Counted from the first letter of the stretch, positions 1-6,957 are shown. The stretch is 6,967 nucleotides of DNA from Burkholderiales bacterium (GCA_903643055.1 CAHJWV010000629.1:1-6967); one strand, 5' to 3'. Numbers and translations: made by a program. Notes: generated by a model not told the origin, from the sequence alone.

Positions 1-2372
1 CGGTGGGCGAACGCGGCTTGTATGCGAGCCAGATGGGCCCGTCGTGGCTGGCGTCGTTCCGCAAGATTGGCACGAACCAGATGCAGCTGATCGCGCTGAA
101 CACGAACTACATCGGCACGAGCGCCGCGATGAAGGCTTCGGTCGAGCAAGGCTTCTCTCACAGCCTGCTGGCGTCGGCGGCGATCGCCAGCGCGCCTCAC
201 ACCGAACGCAAGTCGGTGTTGATCGATGCCGGCTTCCTGCTCAGTGACATTCCGGGCTACTCCACCGCAGTGGAGCGAGCGTTCCGCATGCCGTTTGGGC
301 TGGACCGCGGCAACTCGTTCTTCGAAACCATCCGCGTGACCGATGACCTGACGACGGTCAATGCCCGCGTGCATTTCTCGACCGCGCGCATCCCGGCGCC
401 CCCGTTGACGCCGAGCCCCATTCCAACGCCACCGCCACCGACCACCACGCCGGATGCGCGCAGCATGTTCGTGGGGTTCACATACAGCTTTACCAAGCTG
501 GCCGACAAGCCGATGCCTGCCCGCCTGACCGACCCGCGCCTGGGCCATTTCTCCGAGGTGGTGACTGATCTGACGACCGACCTGAAGTCCGACCCTCGGC
601 TTCACTATGTCAATCGTTGGCGCTTGGAAAAGAAAGACCCGAAGGCTGAACTGTCGGAGCCGCAGCAGCCCATCACCTACTGGCTCGACAAGAACATTCC
701 GTCGCAGTACCGCAAGTCGGTTGAAGCGGGCGTACTGGAGTGGAACAAGGCATTCGAGCGCATTGGCTTCAAGAATGCGATCGTCGTCAAGCAGCAGCCG
801 GATGACGCCGACTGGGACGACATGGACGCGCGCCACACATCGATCCGATGGTTTGTCGGCTCCGATGTGGGCTTTGCGGTGGGCCCGAACCACAACGATC
901 CGCGTACCGGCGAGATCATCGATGCCGACATCGGCATGAGCGACGTGTTCGGCCGCAGCTCGCGCCGCATGATCACCGAAGACCTTGTTTCTGTGTCACA
1001 GCCGCAAGCCACGACGCTGCCTTCGGCCTGGCACAAGGGCGGCGCGGCCGATTACTGCAACTATGCGAACGAGGCGTCGGCAGAGATGAGCTTTGCGCTC
1101 GACATGCTGGAAGCCCGCGGTGATCTCGCGCCGGACGGCCCGCAGGCCGAGGCTTTCGTGCAGTCGGTGATCAAGGACACGATCATGCATGAGGTGGGCC
1201 ACACGCTGGGCCTGAAGCACAACTTCAAGGCCTCGACCGTCGTCAGCCGTGAGCATCTGCAAGACAAGAACTTCACCGAGACGAACGGCATCTCCGGCTC
1301 GGTGATGGACTACAACGCCGTCAATCTGGCCACGCGCGGTGAGAAAGTGGGCAGCTTCAATAACAGCACGCTCGGGCCTTACGACTATTGGGCAATCGAG
1401 TACGCCTACAAGCCCTTCGAGCCTGCCGACGAGGCTGCGGGTCTGGCGAAGATCGCGTCGCGCAGCACCGATCCTTTGCTCGCCTATGCCGATGATGCTG
1501 ACGCAGGCGGAGGCCCGGGTAACGACGGCATTGACCCTTTGGTCAACCGCTTCGATCTGGGCGACGACCCGCTCGCTTATTACGCCAAGCGGCTTCAGCT
1601 GTCGCGCGAGCTTTGGGATCGGGTGCAGGAACGTGGGGCGCGGCCAGGTGATGACGCGACGCGCCAGCGCCGTGTGCTGTTGAATGGCTTCCGCCAGTTG
1701 GGGCGTGCGACCGAGCTGGTCGGCAAGTACGTGGGGGGTATGTATACCGTGCGTGATCTGCCCGGTACCACCCACCGGCCGGCGTACACCCCGGTCGATC
1801 CTGCCAAGCAGCGGGAAGCTTTGCAGTTCCTGGCGCAAGGCGTCTTCAATGCCGACAGCTTCAGGTTCAAGCCGCAATTCCTTGCTGGTTTGTCCCCGAA
1901 CTACAACGAGTGGGATCGTGGCGGCCCGGTCAGCATTCCGGCGGCCGTGTTGCAGTTGCAAAGCACGGCGCTCGACCGCTTGATGAGCCCCGGAACGGCC
2001 TCGCGCCTGTTGGAGCTGCCTTCGTATGTGACCGATGCGAAGAAGTCCAACATCATCTCGTTGGCCGAGGTCTATGGCACGCTGCAAAGCTCCATCTGGA
2101 GTGAATTGAAGGGTGGCAAAGAGATCGACCGCCTGCGCCGCAATCTGCAGCGTGAGCACCTGAAGCGCTTGCAGAACTTGCTGACACGTGGCTCGCAACA
2201 GCCCTTACCGGCCGACGCGTTGAGCTTGGCGCGCTATACCGCGACCGAGTTGCAGAGCGAACTGCGTCGCGCATCTTCCAACCCGAAGTTGTCGATCGAA
2301 AGCCGGGCACATTTGCAAGACAGCTTGTCGCAGTTGAACGAGTCGTTGAGGGCTTCGATGCTGCGCGGCTGA
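1..2372 (+). CDS. Zinc-dependent metalloprotease of the DUF5117/DUF4953 type, 5'-truncated
   Basis: A predicted zinc metallopeptidase; its substrate is unknown. The visible 789 codons (frame starting at base 3) hold HEVGHTLGLKH at residues 396-406, the HExxHxxGxxH metzincin signature with three zinc-binding histidines and catalytic Glu397. SVMDY at 433-437 fits the Met-turn, with Met435. The part before about residue 130 resembles the DUF5117 region. A Pro/Thr-rich linker (131-150) separates it from the catalytic DUF4953-like half. The C-terminal 300 residues are helical and charged, with no obvious motif. The GTG at base 3 is probably an internal valine: the frame is open to the window edge, no ribosome-binding site or signal peptide is visible, and relatives as I recall them are longer, with an N-terminal signal peptide. 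An exported enzyme is therefore likely but not shown here. It converges with mpl. Family assignment is firm; function is inferred. Confidence 0.9.
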   Translation, partial: VGERGLYASQMGPSWLASFRKIGTNQMQLIALNTNYIGTSAAMKASVEQGFSHSLLASAAIASAPHTERKSVLIDAGFLLSDIPGYSTAVERAFRMPFGLDRGNSFFETIRVTDDLTTVNARVHFSTARIPAPPLTPSPIPTPPPPTTTPDARSMFVGFTYSFTKLADKPMPARLTDPRLGHFSEVVTDLTTDLKSDPRLHYVNRWRLEKKDPKAELSEPQQPITYWLDKNIPSQYRKSVEAGVLEWNKAFERIGFKNAIVVKQQPDDADWDDMDARHTSIRWFVGSDVGFAVGPNHNDPRTGEIIDADIGMSDVFGRSSRRMITEDLVSVSQPQATTLPSAWHKGGAADYCNYANEASAEMSFALDMLEARGDLAPDGPQAEAFVQSVIKDTIMHEVGHTLGLKHNFKASTVVSREHLQDKNFTETNGISGSVMDYNAVNLATRGEKVGSFNNSTLGPYDYWAIEYAYKPFEPADEAAGLAKIASRSTDPLLAYADDADAGGGPGNDGIDPLVNRFDLGDDPLAYYAKRLQLSRELWDRVQERGARPGDDATRQRRVLLNGFRQLGRATELVGKYVGGMYTVRDLPGTTHRPAYTPVDPAKQREALQFLAQGVFNADSFRFKPQFLAGLSPNYNEWDRGGPVSIPAAVLQLQSTALDRLMSPGTASRLLELPSYVTDAKKSNIISLAEVYGTLQSSIWSELKGGKEIDRLRRNLQREHLKRLQNLLTRGSQQPLPADALSLARYTATELQSELRRASSNPKLSIESRAHLQDSLSQLNESLRASMLRG

Positions 2373-2384
2373 CCGCTGCAGTGT

Positions 2385-2423
2385 CTTCAAAGCCCGCGCC
2401 GGGCGGCGGCACGGGCTTTGAAG
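2385..2423. terminator. Probable bidirectional terminator between the metalloprotease gene and mpl
   Basis: CTTCAAAGCCCG (2385-2396) is the exact reverse complement of CGGGCTTTGAAG (2412-2423), giving a perfect 12-bp stem around a 15-base GC-rich loop. The left arm begins 12 bases after the metalloprotease stop, and the right arm ends 12 bases before the mpl stop, so the hairpin is equally placed for both converging transcripts. Neither side has a run of U after the stem, so it departs from the classical intrinsic terminator and may act partly by protecting 3' ends. Confidence 0.75.
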
Positions 2424-2435
2424 CTGTGGCCTGGG

Positions 2436-3824
2436 TTATCGAGGGTCGGTCAGAGCGCGAGGTTCGGCCAGCGCGGCCAGCAGCTTGTCATGGACGCCGC
2501 CGAAGCCGCCGTTGCTCATGCAAAGCACATGATCGCCCGGCCGGGCGGCCTGCCTGACGGCAGCTACCAAGGCATCGATGCTGTCGGTGACGATGGCCTT
2601 TTTGCCCATGGGCGCCAGGGCTTCCTTGGCGTCCCAGCCTAGATTGGCTTGATGGCAAAACGACAGATCGGCCTCTTCCAATGCCCACGGCAACTGGGCT
2701 TTCATTGCGCCGAGTTTCATCGTATTGGAGCGAGGCTCGAATACCGCGAGGATGCGGTCGAGCCCGATCTTTCGACGCAAGCCATTGATGGTGGTGCGGA
2801 TGGCCGTCGGGTGATGCGCGAAGTCGTCATAGACCTTCACGCCGCCGACTTCGCCTCGCAACTCCAAGCGACGCCGCACATTCTCGAAGTTCGATAAGGC
2901 TTTGGCCGCAATTTCCGGTGCAACGCCGACGTGCTCCGCAGCCGCAATGGCGGCCAGCGCGTTCAGCTGGTTGTGTTCGCCCAGCAGGGGCCAATCGACG
3001 CGGGCGATCTTCATGCTGCCACGCAGTACATCGAAGGCATGCGGCTCGCCACGTGCTCGCAATCCGCCGGGTGATTCCTTACGGGCGCCGAAGCGGACCA
3101 CGTCGCTCCAGCAGCCTCGTTCCAGAACGCGCTGCAATGATTCCTCACGCGCATTCACCACAAGTCGGCCCGCGGCCGGCACGGTGCGGACGAGGTGATG
3201 GAACTGCGTCTCGATGGCCGCCAAGTCGGCAAAGATGTCGGCGTGATCAAACTCCAGGTTGTTCAAGATCGCGGTGCGTGGCCGGTAATGAACGAACTTG
3301 CTGCGTTTGTCGAAGAACGCGGTGTCGTATTCGTCTGCTTCGATCACGAATGGATTGCTGCCCGCCGAGGCCTTGCCCAGGCGCGCTGACACACCGAAGT
3401 TTTGCGGCACGCCTCCGACCAGAAAGCCGGGCGACAAGCCGGCCTGATCAAGCATCCACGCGAGCATGGAGGTGGTCGACGTCTTGCCATGCGTGCCGGC
3501 CACGGCAAGCACATGGCGACCGCGCAATACGTTTTCGGCAAGCCATTGCGGGCCACTCGTGAAGAGCAATCCGGCATCCAGAATCGCTTCGATCAACGGG
3601 TTGCCGCGTGAGACGACATTGCCGACGACAAAGAGATCGGGTCGCAGCGACAGCTGATCGGCACTCCAGCCTTCGATCAGCTCGATGTCCAGCGCCCGCA
3701 GTTGATCGCTCATCGGCGGATAAACGCCCGCATCGCAACCGGTGACCTTGTGCCCGGCTTCGCGAGCGAGCGCGGCAATGCCGCCCATGAAGGTACCGCA
3801 GATACCCAGGATGTGAATGTGCAT
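2436..3824 (-). CDS. mpl: UDP-N-acetylmuramate:L-alanyl-gamma-D-glutamyl-meso-diaminopimelate ligase
   Basis: A cytoplasmic Mur-ligase enzyme that uses ATP to attach recycled murein tripeptide (L-Ala-D-Glu-meso-DAP) to UDP-MurNAc, returning it to peptidoglycan synthesis. The 462 residues match the usual length of about 455. The N-terminus MHIHILGICGTFMGG is typical of Mpl and fixes the ATG start, although no good Shine-Dalgarno sequence precedes it. The ATP loop GTHGKTSTT is at 110-118 with Lys114. NNLEFDHAD (188-196) carries the central Mur-ligase motif. GEHNQLNALAA (282-292), YDDFAHHPTAI (332-342) and EPRSNTMKLG (363-372) follow, and SNGGFGG (437-443) lies near the end. All key residues seem intact. 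It is the last gene of the thiD-hemL-mpl cluster, 58 bases after hemL, and converges on the metalloprotease gene. MurC is the main alternative but lacks this N-terminal and C-terminal pattern. Confidence 0.96.
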   Translation of the reverse strand: MHIHILGICGTFMGGIAALAREAGHKVTGCDAGVYPPMSDQLRALDIELIEGWSADQLSLRPDLFVVGNVVSRGNPLIEAILDAGLLFTSGPQWLAENVLRGRHVLAVAGTHGKTSTTSMLAWMLDQAGLSPGFLVGGVPQNFGVSARLGKASAGSNPFVIEADEYDTAFFDKRSKFVHYRPRTAILNNLEFDHADIFADLAAIETQFHHLVRTVPAAGRLVVNAREESLQRVLERGCWSDVVRFGARKESPGGLRARGEPHAFDVLRGSMKIARVDWPLLGEHNQLNALAAIAAAEHVGVAPEIAAKALSNFENVRRRLELRGEVGGVKVYDDFAHHPTAIRTTINGLRRKIGLDRILAVFEPRSNTMKLGAMKAQLPWALEEADLSFCHQANLGWDAKEALAPMGKKAIVTDSIDALVAAVRQAARPGDHVLCMSNGGFGGVHDKLLAALAEPRALTDPR

Positions 3825-3841
3825 GAGCAGACTTTAGGTAG

Positions 3842-3871
3842 CGTGGTGTAGCCGAGAGAGGCTGCACCACG
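3842..3871 (-). promoter_or_regulatory. Hairpin in the hemL-mpl gap
   Basis: Bases 3842-3853 (CGTGGTGTAGCC) pair with 3860-3871 (GGCTGCACCACG) through 12 positions, one of them a G-T wobble, around a 6-base loop GAGAGA. In minus-strand RNA it starts 11 bases after the hemL stop and ends 17 bases before the mpl ATG. No U run follows, so a full terminator is doubtful. It could attenuate read-through, stabilise the hemL 3' end, or affect mpl translation, since mpl lacks a strong Shine-Dalgarno sequence. The structure is seen in the sequence; the function is inferred. Confidence 0.5.
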
Positions 3872-3882
3872 GGCGGTGCACG

Positions 3883-5196
3883 TTATGTGCCGGACAGTGC
3901 CTTGAAGGCTTGCCGAGCCGCAGAGTGCGTCGCTGCAATGTCTTCAGCGGTATGGGCCGAACTGACGAAGCCCGCTTCGTAAAGCGCCGGTGCCAAATAC
4001 ACGCCAGCCTCAAGCATCTCGTGGAAGAAGCGATTGAACCGCTCCTTATCGGTTGACATCACCGTGCCGTAGTTCTGCGGCAGCGTGTCGTTAAAGAAGA
4101 AGCCGAACATGCCCCCTTCGCATTCGGTGACGAATGGAATGCCAGCGTCATCGGCTGCGCTTTGCAGCCCGGTTACCAAGCTGCGCGTGCGGGCTGAGAG
4201 CGCGTCGAAATATCCGGGGCGTTGAATCTCTTTCAGCGTAGCCAAGCCGCAAGCCGTTGCAACCGGATTGCCCGACAGCGTGCCGGCCTGATAGACCGGG
4301 CCCAGCGGCGCGAGCTTTTCCATGACGGCCCGCCTTGCGCCGAACGCCGCGAGTGGCATGCCACCGCCGATCACCTTGCCAAAGACACTCATGTCGGGCT
4401 CGAAGCCAGGTAAAGCTTGTGCATACAGGCCTTGGGCGCTGCCCAGCGCCACTCGAAAGCCGCTCATGACCTCGTCAAAGATCAGCAGCGAACCATATTG
4501 GGAACAAAGCTCTCGCAAGCGTTTGATGAACGGCACAGTGGCGCGCACGAAGTTCATGTTGCCGGCGATGGGCTCGATCACGACGCAGGCCAGATCTGCG
4601 TGATGGATAGCGAAAGCCTCTTCCAACTGCGCGAGATTGTTGTATTCCAGCACCAGCGTGTGCTGAACCACCTCGGCGGGAACGCCCGCACTGGTCGGGT
4701 TGCCGAATGTGGCCAAGCCCGAGCCGGCCTTGACGAGCAGCGCATCGGCATGACCGTGATAACAACCTTCGAACTTGATGATCTTGTTGCGCCCGGTAGC
4801 GCCGCGCGCAAGGCGCAGGGCGCTCATGGCGGCTTCAGTGCCAGAGCTGACCAGGCGGACTTGGTCCATGCTGGGCACCAATTTCAAGAGTTCCTCGGCA
4901 AGTTCGATTTCACGCTCGGTCGGAGCGCCGAATGAGAAGCCTTCCAGCGCTGCTTTCTGGACTGCCTCCAGTACAGCAGGATGACCGTGGCCGAGGATCA
5001 TCGGTCCCCACGACCCGATGTAGTCGATGTAGCGTTGACCCTCTGCGTCAAACATGTAGGCGCCTTGTGCGCGTGCAATAAATCTCGGCGTCCCGCCCAC
5101 GGCCTTGAACGCTCTCACGGGCGAATTGACTCCGCCTGGAATTACACGCTGCGCGCGTTCGAACAGTGCGGCATTGCTGCGGAGTTCAGTGGACAT
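3883..5196 (-). CDS. hemL: Glutamate-1-semialdehyde 2,1-aminomutase
   Basis: A PLP-dependent enzyme that turns glutamate-1-semialdehyde into 5-aminolevulinate, the last step of the C5 route feeding heme and other tetrapyrroles; it acts in the cytoplasm, usually as a dimer. The 437 residues fit the family. [11 protein letters not shown] (20-30) is the characteristic N-terminal motif. [15 protein letters not shown] (117-131) contacts the PLP phosphate. CYHGHAD is at 145-151 and DEVMSGFR at 241-248, where Asp241 is expected to bind the PLP ring nitrogen. [10 protein letters not shown] (272-281) carries the Schiff-base Lys274, and GTLSGNPVA follows at 305-313. The ATG start is supported by AAGGA eight bases upstream. 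The first 11 bases overlap the end of the thiD-like gene, suggesting translational coupling. No defect is visible. The presence of hemL fits C5-pathway heme synthesis, as expected for betaproteobacteria. Confidence 0.98.
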   Translation of the reverse strand: MSTELRSNAALFERAQRVIPGGVNSPVRAFKAVGGTPRFIARAQGAYMFDAEGQRYIDYIGSWGPMILGHGHPAVLEAVQKAALEGFSFGAPTEREIELAEELLKLVPSMDQVRLVSSGTEAAMSALRLARGATGRNKIIKFEGCYHGHADALLVKAGSGLATFGNPTSAGVPAEVVQHTLVLEYNNLAQLEEAFAIHHADLACVVIEPIAGNMNFVRATVPFIKRLRELCSQYGSLLIFDEVMSGFRVALGSAQGLYAQALPGFEPDMSVFGKVIGGGMPLAAFGARRAVMEKLAPLGPVYQAGTLSGNPVATACGLATLKEIQRPGYFDALSARTRSLVTGLQSAADDAGIPFVTECEGGMFGFFFNDTLPQNYGTVMSTDKERFNRFFHEMLEAGVYLAPALYEAGFVSSAHTAEDIAATHSAARQAFKALSGT

Positions 5197-6112
5197 GCCG
5201 AGGATCCTTGGGAGCGTTGTCGTCCAGCGCTGTGCCAGCTTCGTCTTCTCCCTCTTCGCCCGGAGGCAACGCCCAGAAGAATCGATCGGGAATCACGTTG
5301 CCCATGCCAGGGCGAAAGCCGGCGTCCAGCGCTTGGTCGAGAAAGGCAAGGGACTCGCCAACGGCGGTGTGCAGTTCGCTGCCCGCAGCCAGAAGTGCCG
5401 CCAACGATGCCGACAACGTGTCGCCGGCGCCGATGAAGCTCACCTCGAAACGCTCGAATTTTTCACCTGTGACAGGACCTTGTGGCGAGGCCAGCACGTT
5501 GTCCAGAAACTGATCGGGCAGCGGCACGCTGGTGACGAGTACGAACCGAGTTCCGTGCTTGGCTGCAGCCACCGCCAACTCGCGCGGGGAGGCCGGGCGG
5601 TCGCCACTCCATTCAGGCAGCAGAAAGTCGGTGAGGGTTTGGTGATTGCCCACAAGCACTTCCGTTTGCGGTAGCACCAATTCGCGGAACGCATCAAGAT
5701 AGGCCTGCTGCTCGTCCTCCTCAACCCATGAAAGGTTGGGCATGTACGCTACCAAGGGCACGTCCGGATAGTCGGAAAGCACTTCGGCCACCGCGCTCAC
5801 GCCTTCGGCGGAGCCCAGAAAGCCAACTTTCCAAGCAGCTATCGTGACGTCTTCGAGCACGCTGCGGGCTTGTTCGACGATCACGTCGGCGTCAATGGCA
5901 CTGTGATCGAACACCTCGGCGGTATCACGTAAGACGATTGACGTCACCACCGGAAGCGCGTGGGCGCCCATGGCAGCGATGGTCGAAACGTCGCCAGCCA
6001 GACCACCGGCGCCGCTGGGGTCGCTGGCGTTGAAAGTCATGACGCAAGCAGGCGCTACGGCATCTTCTGCAAGGTCATCAATGGAATCGGGGGTGGGAGC
6101 ATCTGCGGTCAT
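5186..6112 (-). CDS. thiD: Divergent ThiD-like kinase (hydroxymethylpyrimidine/phosphomethylpyrimidine kinase family)
   Basis: A ribokinase-fold kinase. Classical ThiD phosphorylates HMP and then HMP-phosphate to make the thiamine pyrimidine diphosphate. ThiD-like landmarks are [12 protein letters not shown] (30-41), KVGFLGSAE (95-103), and [13 protein letters not shown] (228-240), the anion-hole region. [12 protein letters not shown] (268-279) matches the usual C-terminal 'GHGIGPVHHFH'-like end. Departures are notable. The Gln-Asn-Thr that helps bind HMP is replaced by Arg-Asp-Thr (62-64). The expected catalytic Cys of GTGC is Asp231, as in PfkB-type sugar kinases. The 'D-x-VM-x-KSG' segment is replaced by AYMPNLSW (122-129). 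The protein has 308 residues against about 266, with an acidic N-terminal extension and a charged C-terminal tail. The start is uncertain: no Shine-Dalgarno sequence is seen, and Met25 is a possible but equally unsupported start. It is first of the thiD-hemL-mpl cluster. Family is secure; exact substrate is not. Confidence 0.85.
   Translation of the reverse strand: MTADAPTPDSIDDLAEDAVAPACVMTFNASDPSGAGGLAGDVSTIAAMGAHALPVVTSIVLRDTAEVFDHSAIDADVIVEQARSVLEDVTIAAWKVGFLGSAEGVSAVAEVLSDYPDVPLVAYMPNLSWVEEDEQQAYLDAFRELVLPQTEVLVGNHQTLTDFLLPEWSGDRPASPRELAVAAAKHGTRFVLVTSVPLPDQFLDNVLASPQGPVTGEKFERFEVSFIGAGDTLSASLAALLAAGSELHTAVGESLAFLDQALDAGFRPGMGNVIPDRFFWALPPGEEGEDEAGTALDDNAPKDPRHVH
5205..5209 (-). promoter_or_regulatory. 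Ribosome-binding site of hemL, inside the thiD-like gene
   Basis: On the minus strand AAGGA lies eight bases before the hemL ATG (5196-5194) and within the last codons of the thiD-like gene. This supports the hemL start and the 11-base overlap. Ribosomes finishing the upstream gene would stop at 5186, just past the hemL start. Confidence 0.7.
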
Positions 6113-6271
6113 GAAAGGGCGTCCATCTGAAGGAGCTGAGGAGTGACCGGGTTAGCCGGGACTTCTAGAAATTTGTGAGGAATGTGGTGTAGGTGCCCAT
6201 AAACTCACATGTTTTTGATATTTGCCGTCGCTACAATCTTTGCTCATTGTAGAAGCCATTAAAGAACAAAC
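6113..6271. promoter_or_regulatory. Divergent intergenic control region between the thiD-like gene and rubredoxin
   Basis: This 159-base gap separates genes reading outward in both directions, so it should carry promoters for both. It is more AT-rich than the flanking genes, especially 6160-6270. Only the rubredoxin side shows a good -10-like hexamer (annotated separately). On the minus strand I found no convincing -35/-10 pair for the thiD-like gene. No riboswitch-like structure was recognised; in particular, I saw no TPP (thi-box) core upstream of the thiD-like gene. Confidence 0.6.
6231..6252 (+). promoter_or_regulatory. Candidate rubredoxin-pilG promoter -10 within a perfect inverted repeat
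   Basis: TACAAT at 6232-6237 matches the sigma-70 -10 consensus at five of six positions and would start RNA near 6244, about 28 bases before the rubredoxin start. No good -35 lies 16-18 bases upstream; TTGATA at 6215-6220 is only 11 bases away. The hexamer is inside CTACAAT (6231-6237), which is repeated inverted as ATTGTAG (6246-6252) with an 8-base spacer. A repressor or activator dyad overlapping the start site is one reading; a chance AT-rich repeat is the other. Confidence 0.35.
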
Positions 6272-6457
6272 GTGAGCAAAGACACCAGCAAGGTGCGGAC
6301 TTGGATGTGCCTGATTTGCGGTTGGATTTATGACGAATCTGACGGTGACCCAGAACATGGCATTGCCCCCGGCACCGCATGGGAGAACGTCGACATGAAC
6401 TGGACATGTCCGGAGTGTGGGGCGCGCAAAGAAGATTTCGAGATGGTGCAAATCTGA
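6272..6457 (+). CDS. Rubredoxin
   Basis: A small cytoplasmic electron carrier with a single iron held by four cysteines. CLICG (13-17) and CPECG (46-50) supply Cys13, Cys16, Cys46 and Cys49 in the two CxxCG loops, with the family's aromatic core residues Trp11, Tyr20, Trp37, Trp44 and Phe56 and the PGTAWE turn (33-38). The 61 residues are slightly longer than the usual 52-56 because of a short polar lead (SKDTSK). The start taken is GTG at 6272, preceded by a weak AAAGAA; a GTG at 6293, giving a 54-residue protein, is a real alternative. Its redox partner is not identifiable here. pilG follows after 61 bases on the same strand, so the two are probably co-transcribed, although the functional link between an electron carrier and twitching motility is unclear. 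Often named rubA, but rubredoxin names vary. Confidence 0.95.
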   Translation: MSKDTSKVRTWMCLICGWIYDESDGDPEHGIAPGTAWENVDMNWTCPECGARKEDFEMVQI

Positions 6458-6504
6458 TGTTGTCCAGCGATCAGGCGTTGCATCTGAACCGGTCCACAGT
6501 AGTT

Positions 6505-6510
6505 GAGGAG
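6505..6510 (+). promoter_or_regulatory. Ribosome-binding site that decides the pilG start
   Basis: GAGGAG lies eight bases before GTG at 6519 and only five before the preceding TTG at 6516. The spacing and the start-codon preference both favour the GTG. Confidence 0.75.
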
Positions 6511-6518
6511 AATTCTTG

Positions 6519-6911
6519 GTGAGCAATGAAGCCGTCGCAGGCATCAAAGTGTTGGTCATTGATGACAGCAACACAATCCGCCGCAGTGCGGAGATCTTCT
6601 TGAAGCAGGGCGGTTATCAGGTGCTCCTTGCCGAAGACGGGTTCGACGCGTTGTCCAAGGTGAATGACCACGGCCCTGATCTGATTTTTTGCGACATCCT
6701 GATGCCACGTTTGGACGGCTATCAGACATGCGCAATCATCAAGCGCAATCCGAAGTTCTCGGGGGTGCCTGTGATCATGCTGTCGTCGAAAGATGGCTTG
6801 TTTGATAAAGCACGGGGTCGCATGGTGGGCTCAGAGGCTTATTTGACCAAGCCGTTTACCAAAGATCAGTTGCTGCAGGCGGTTGAGCAGCACCGGCGCA
6901 CTGCTGCATAG
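6519..6911 (+). CDS. pilG: Twitching-motility response regulator PilG
   Basis: A single-domain CheY-like receiver of 130 residues with no output domain. In the Pseudomonas Pil-Chp system, PilG is phosphorylated by the ChpA kinase and promotes type IV pilus extension and cAMP signalling; the same role is inferred here. The receiver residues are complete: acidic pair Asp15-Asp16, phospho-acceptor Asp59 in FCDILMPRLDGYQTC (57-71), Ser89 at the switch position, and Lys111 in LTKPF. The stretches IDDSNTIRRSAE (14-25) and IMLSSKDGLFDKARGR (86-101) closely match remembered PilG sequence and distinguish it from CheY and PilH. The start chosen is GTG 6519; an in-frame TTG at 6516 would add one residue. 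It follows rubredoxin and is probably the first gene of a pilGHIJ-chp cluster continuing to the right of the window. Confidence 0.93.
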   Translation: MSNEAVAGIKVLVIDDSNTIRRSAEIFLKQGGYQVLLAEDGFDALSKVNDHGPDLIFCDILMPRLDGYQTCAIIKRNPKFSGVPVIMLSSKDGLFDKARGRMVGSEAYLTKPFTKDQLLQAVEQHRRTAA

Positions 6912-6925
6912 TTAATTTGAGATTG

Positions 6926-6954
6926 AACAGACTGGCGCGATGATCGCGTCTGTT
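6926..6954 (+). other. Imperfect hairpin after pilG
   Basis: AACAGA (6926-6931) pairs with TCTGTT (6949-6954), and inside it CGCG (6936-6939) pairs with CGCG (6945-6948) around a 5-base loop; four bases CTGG bulge on one side. No T run follows, so it looks like a processing or stabilising element between pilG and the next gene rather than a strong terminator. Confidence 0.3.
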
Positions 6955-6957
6955 GTT

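Noticed and set aside
3..5. GTG as the true start of the metalloprotease
   Set aside because: The frame is open to the window edge, the sequence that follows is mid-domain with no signal peptide, and known relatives extend further upstream.
996..2198. A 400-codon open frame on the minus strand inside the metalloprotease gene
   Set aside because: It lies antisense to a gene with an intact zinc motif and family-like sequence throughout. Its own translation is rich in Arg, Gln and Ala with no recognisable motif, as expected for a mirror frame in GC-rich DNA.
2918..3562. A 214-codon open frame on the plus strand across mpl
   Set aside because: It is antisense to mpl, whose motifs are all intact. 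The translation is arginine- and serine-rich and low in complexity, typical of a shadow frame.
6163..6170. The palindrome TTCTAGAA as a protein-binding site
   Set aside because: It is eight bases long and isolated, with no second copy or promoter alignment to support it.
6143..6178. A mini-frame of 11 codons (GTG start) with AAGGAG seven bases upstream
   Set aside because: The ribosome-binding-like sequence is good, but there is no promoter in front of it on the plus strand, the peptide has no leader-like codon runs, and it ends far before rubredoxin. Probably chance.
6184..6192. GTGGTGTAG, also present at 3843-3851, as a repeated element
   Set aside because: Nine bases shared between two unrelated intergenic spots, with no similarity beyond them, is not a repeat family.
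6174..6209. TGTGAG and CTCACA as an operator-like inverted pair
   Set aside because: The arms are only 6 bp and 24 bases apart, with no extension on either side, so chance is a sufficient explanation.
6152..6574. A 140-codon minus-strand frame across rubredoxin and the intergenic gap
   Set aside because: It runs antisense to rubredoxin and into pilG, has no good ribosome-binding site or motif, and crosses the likely promoter region.
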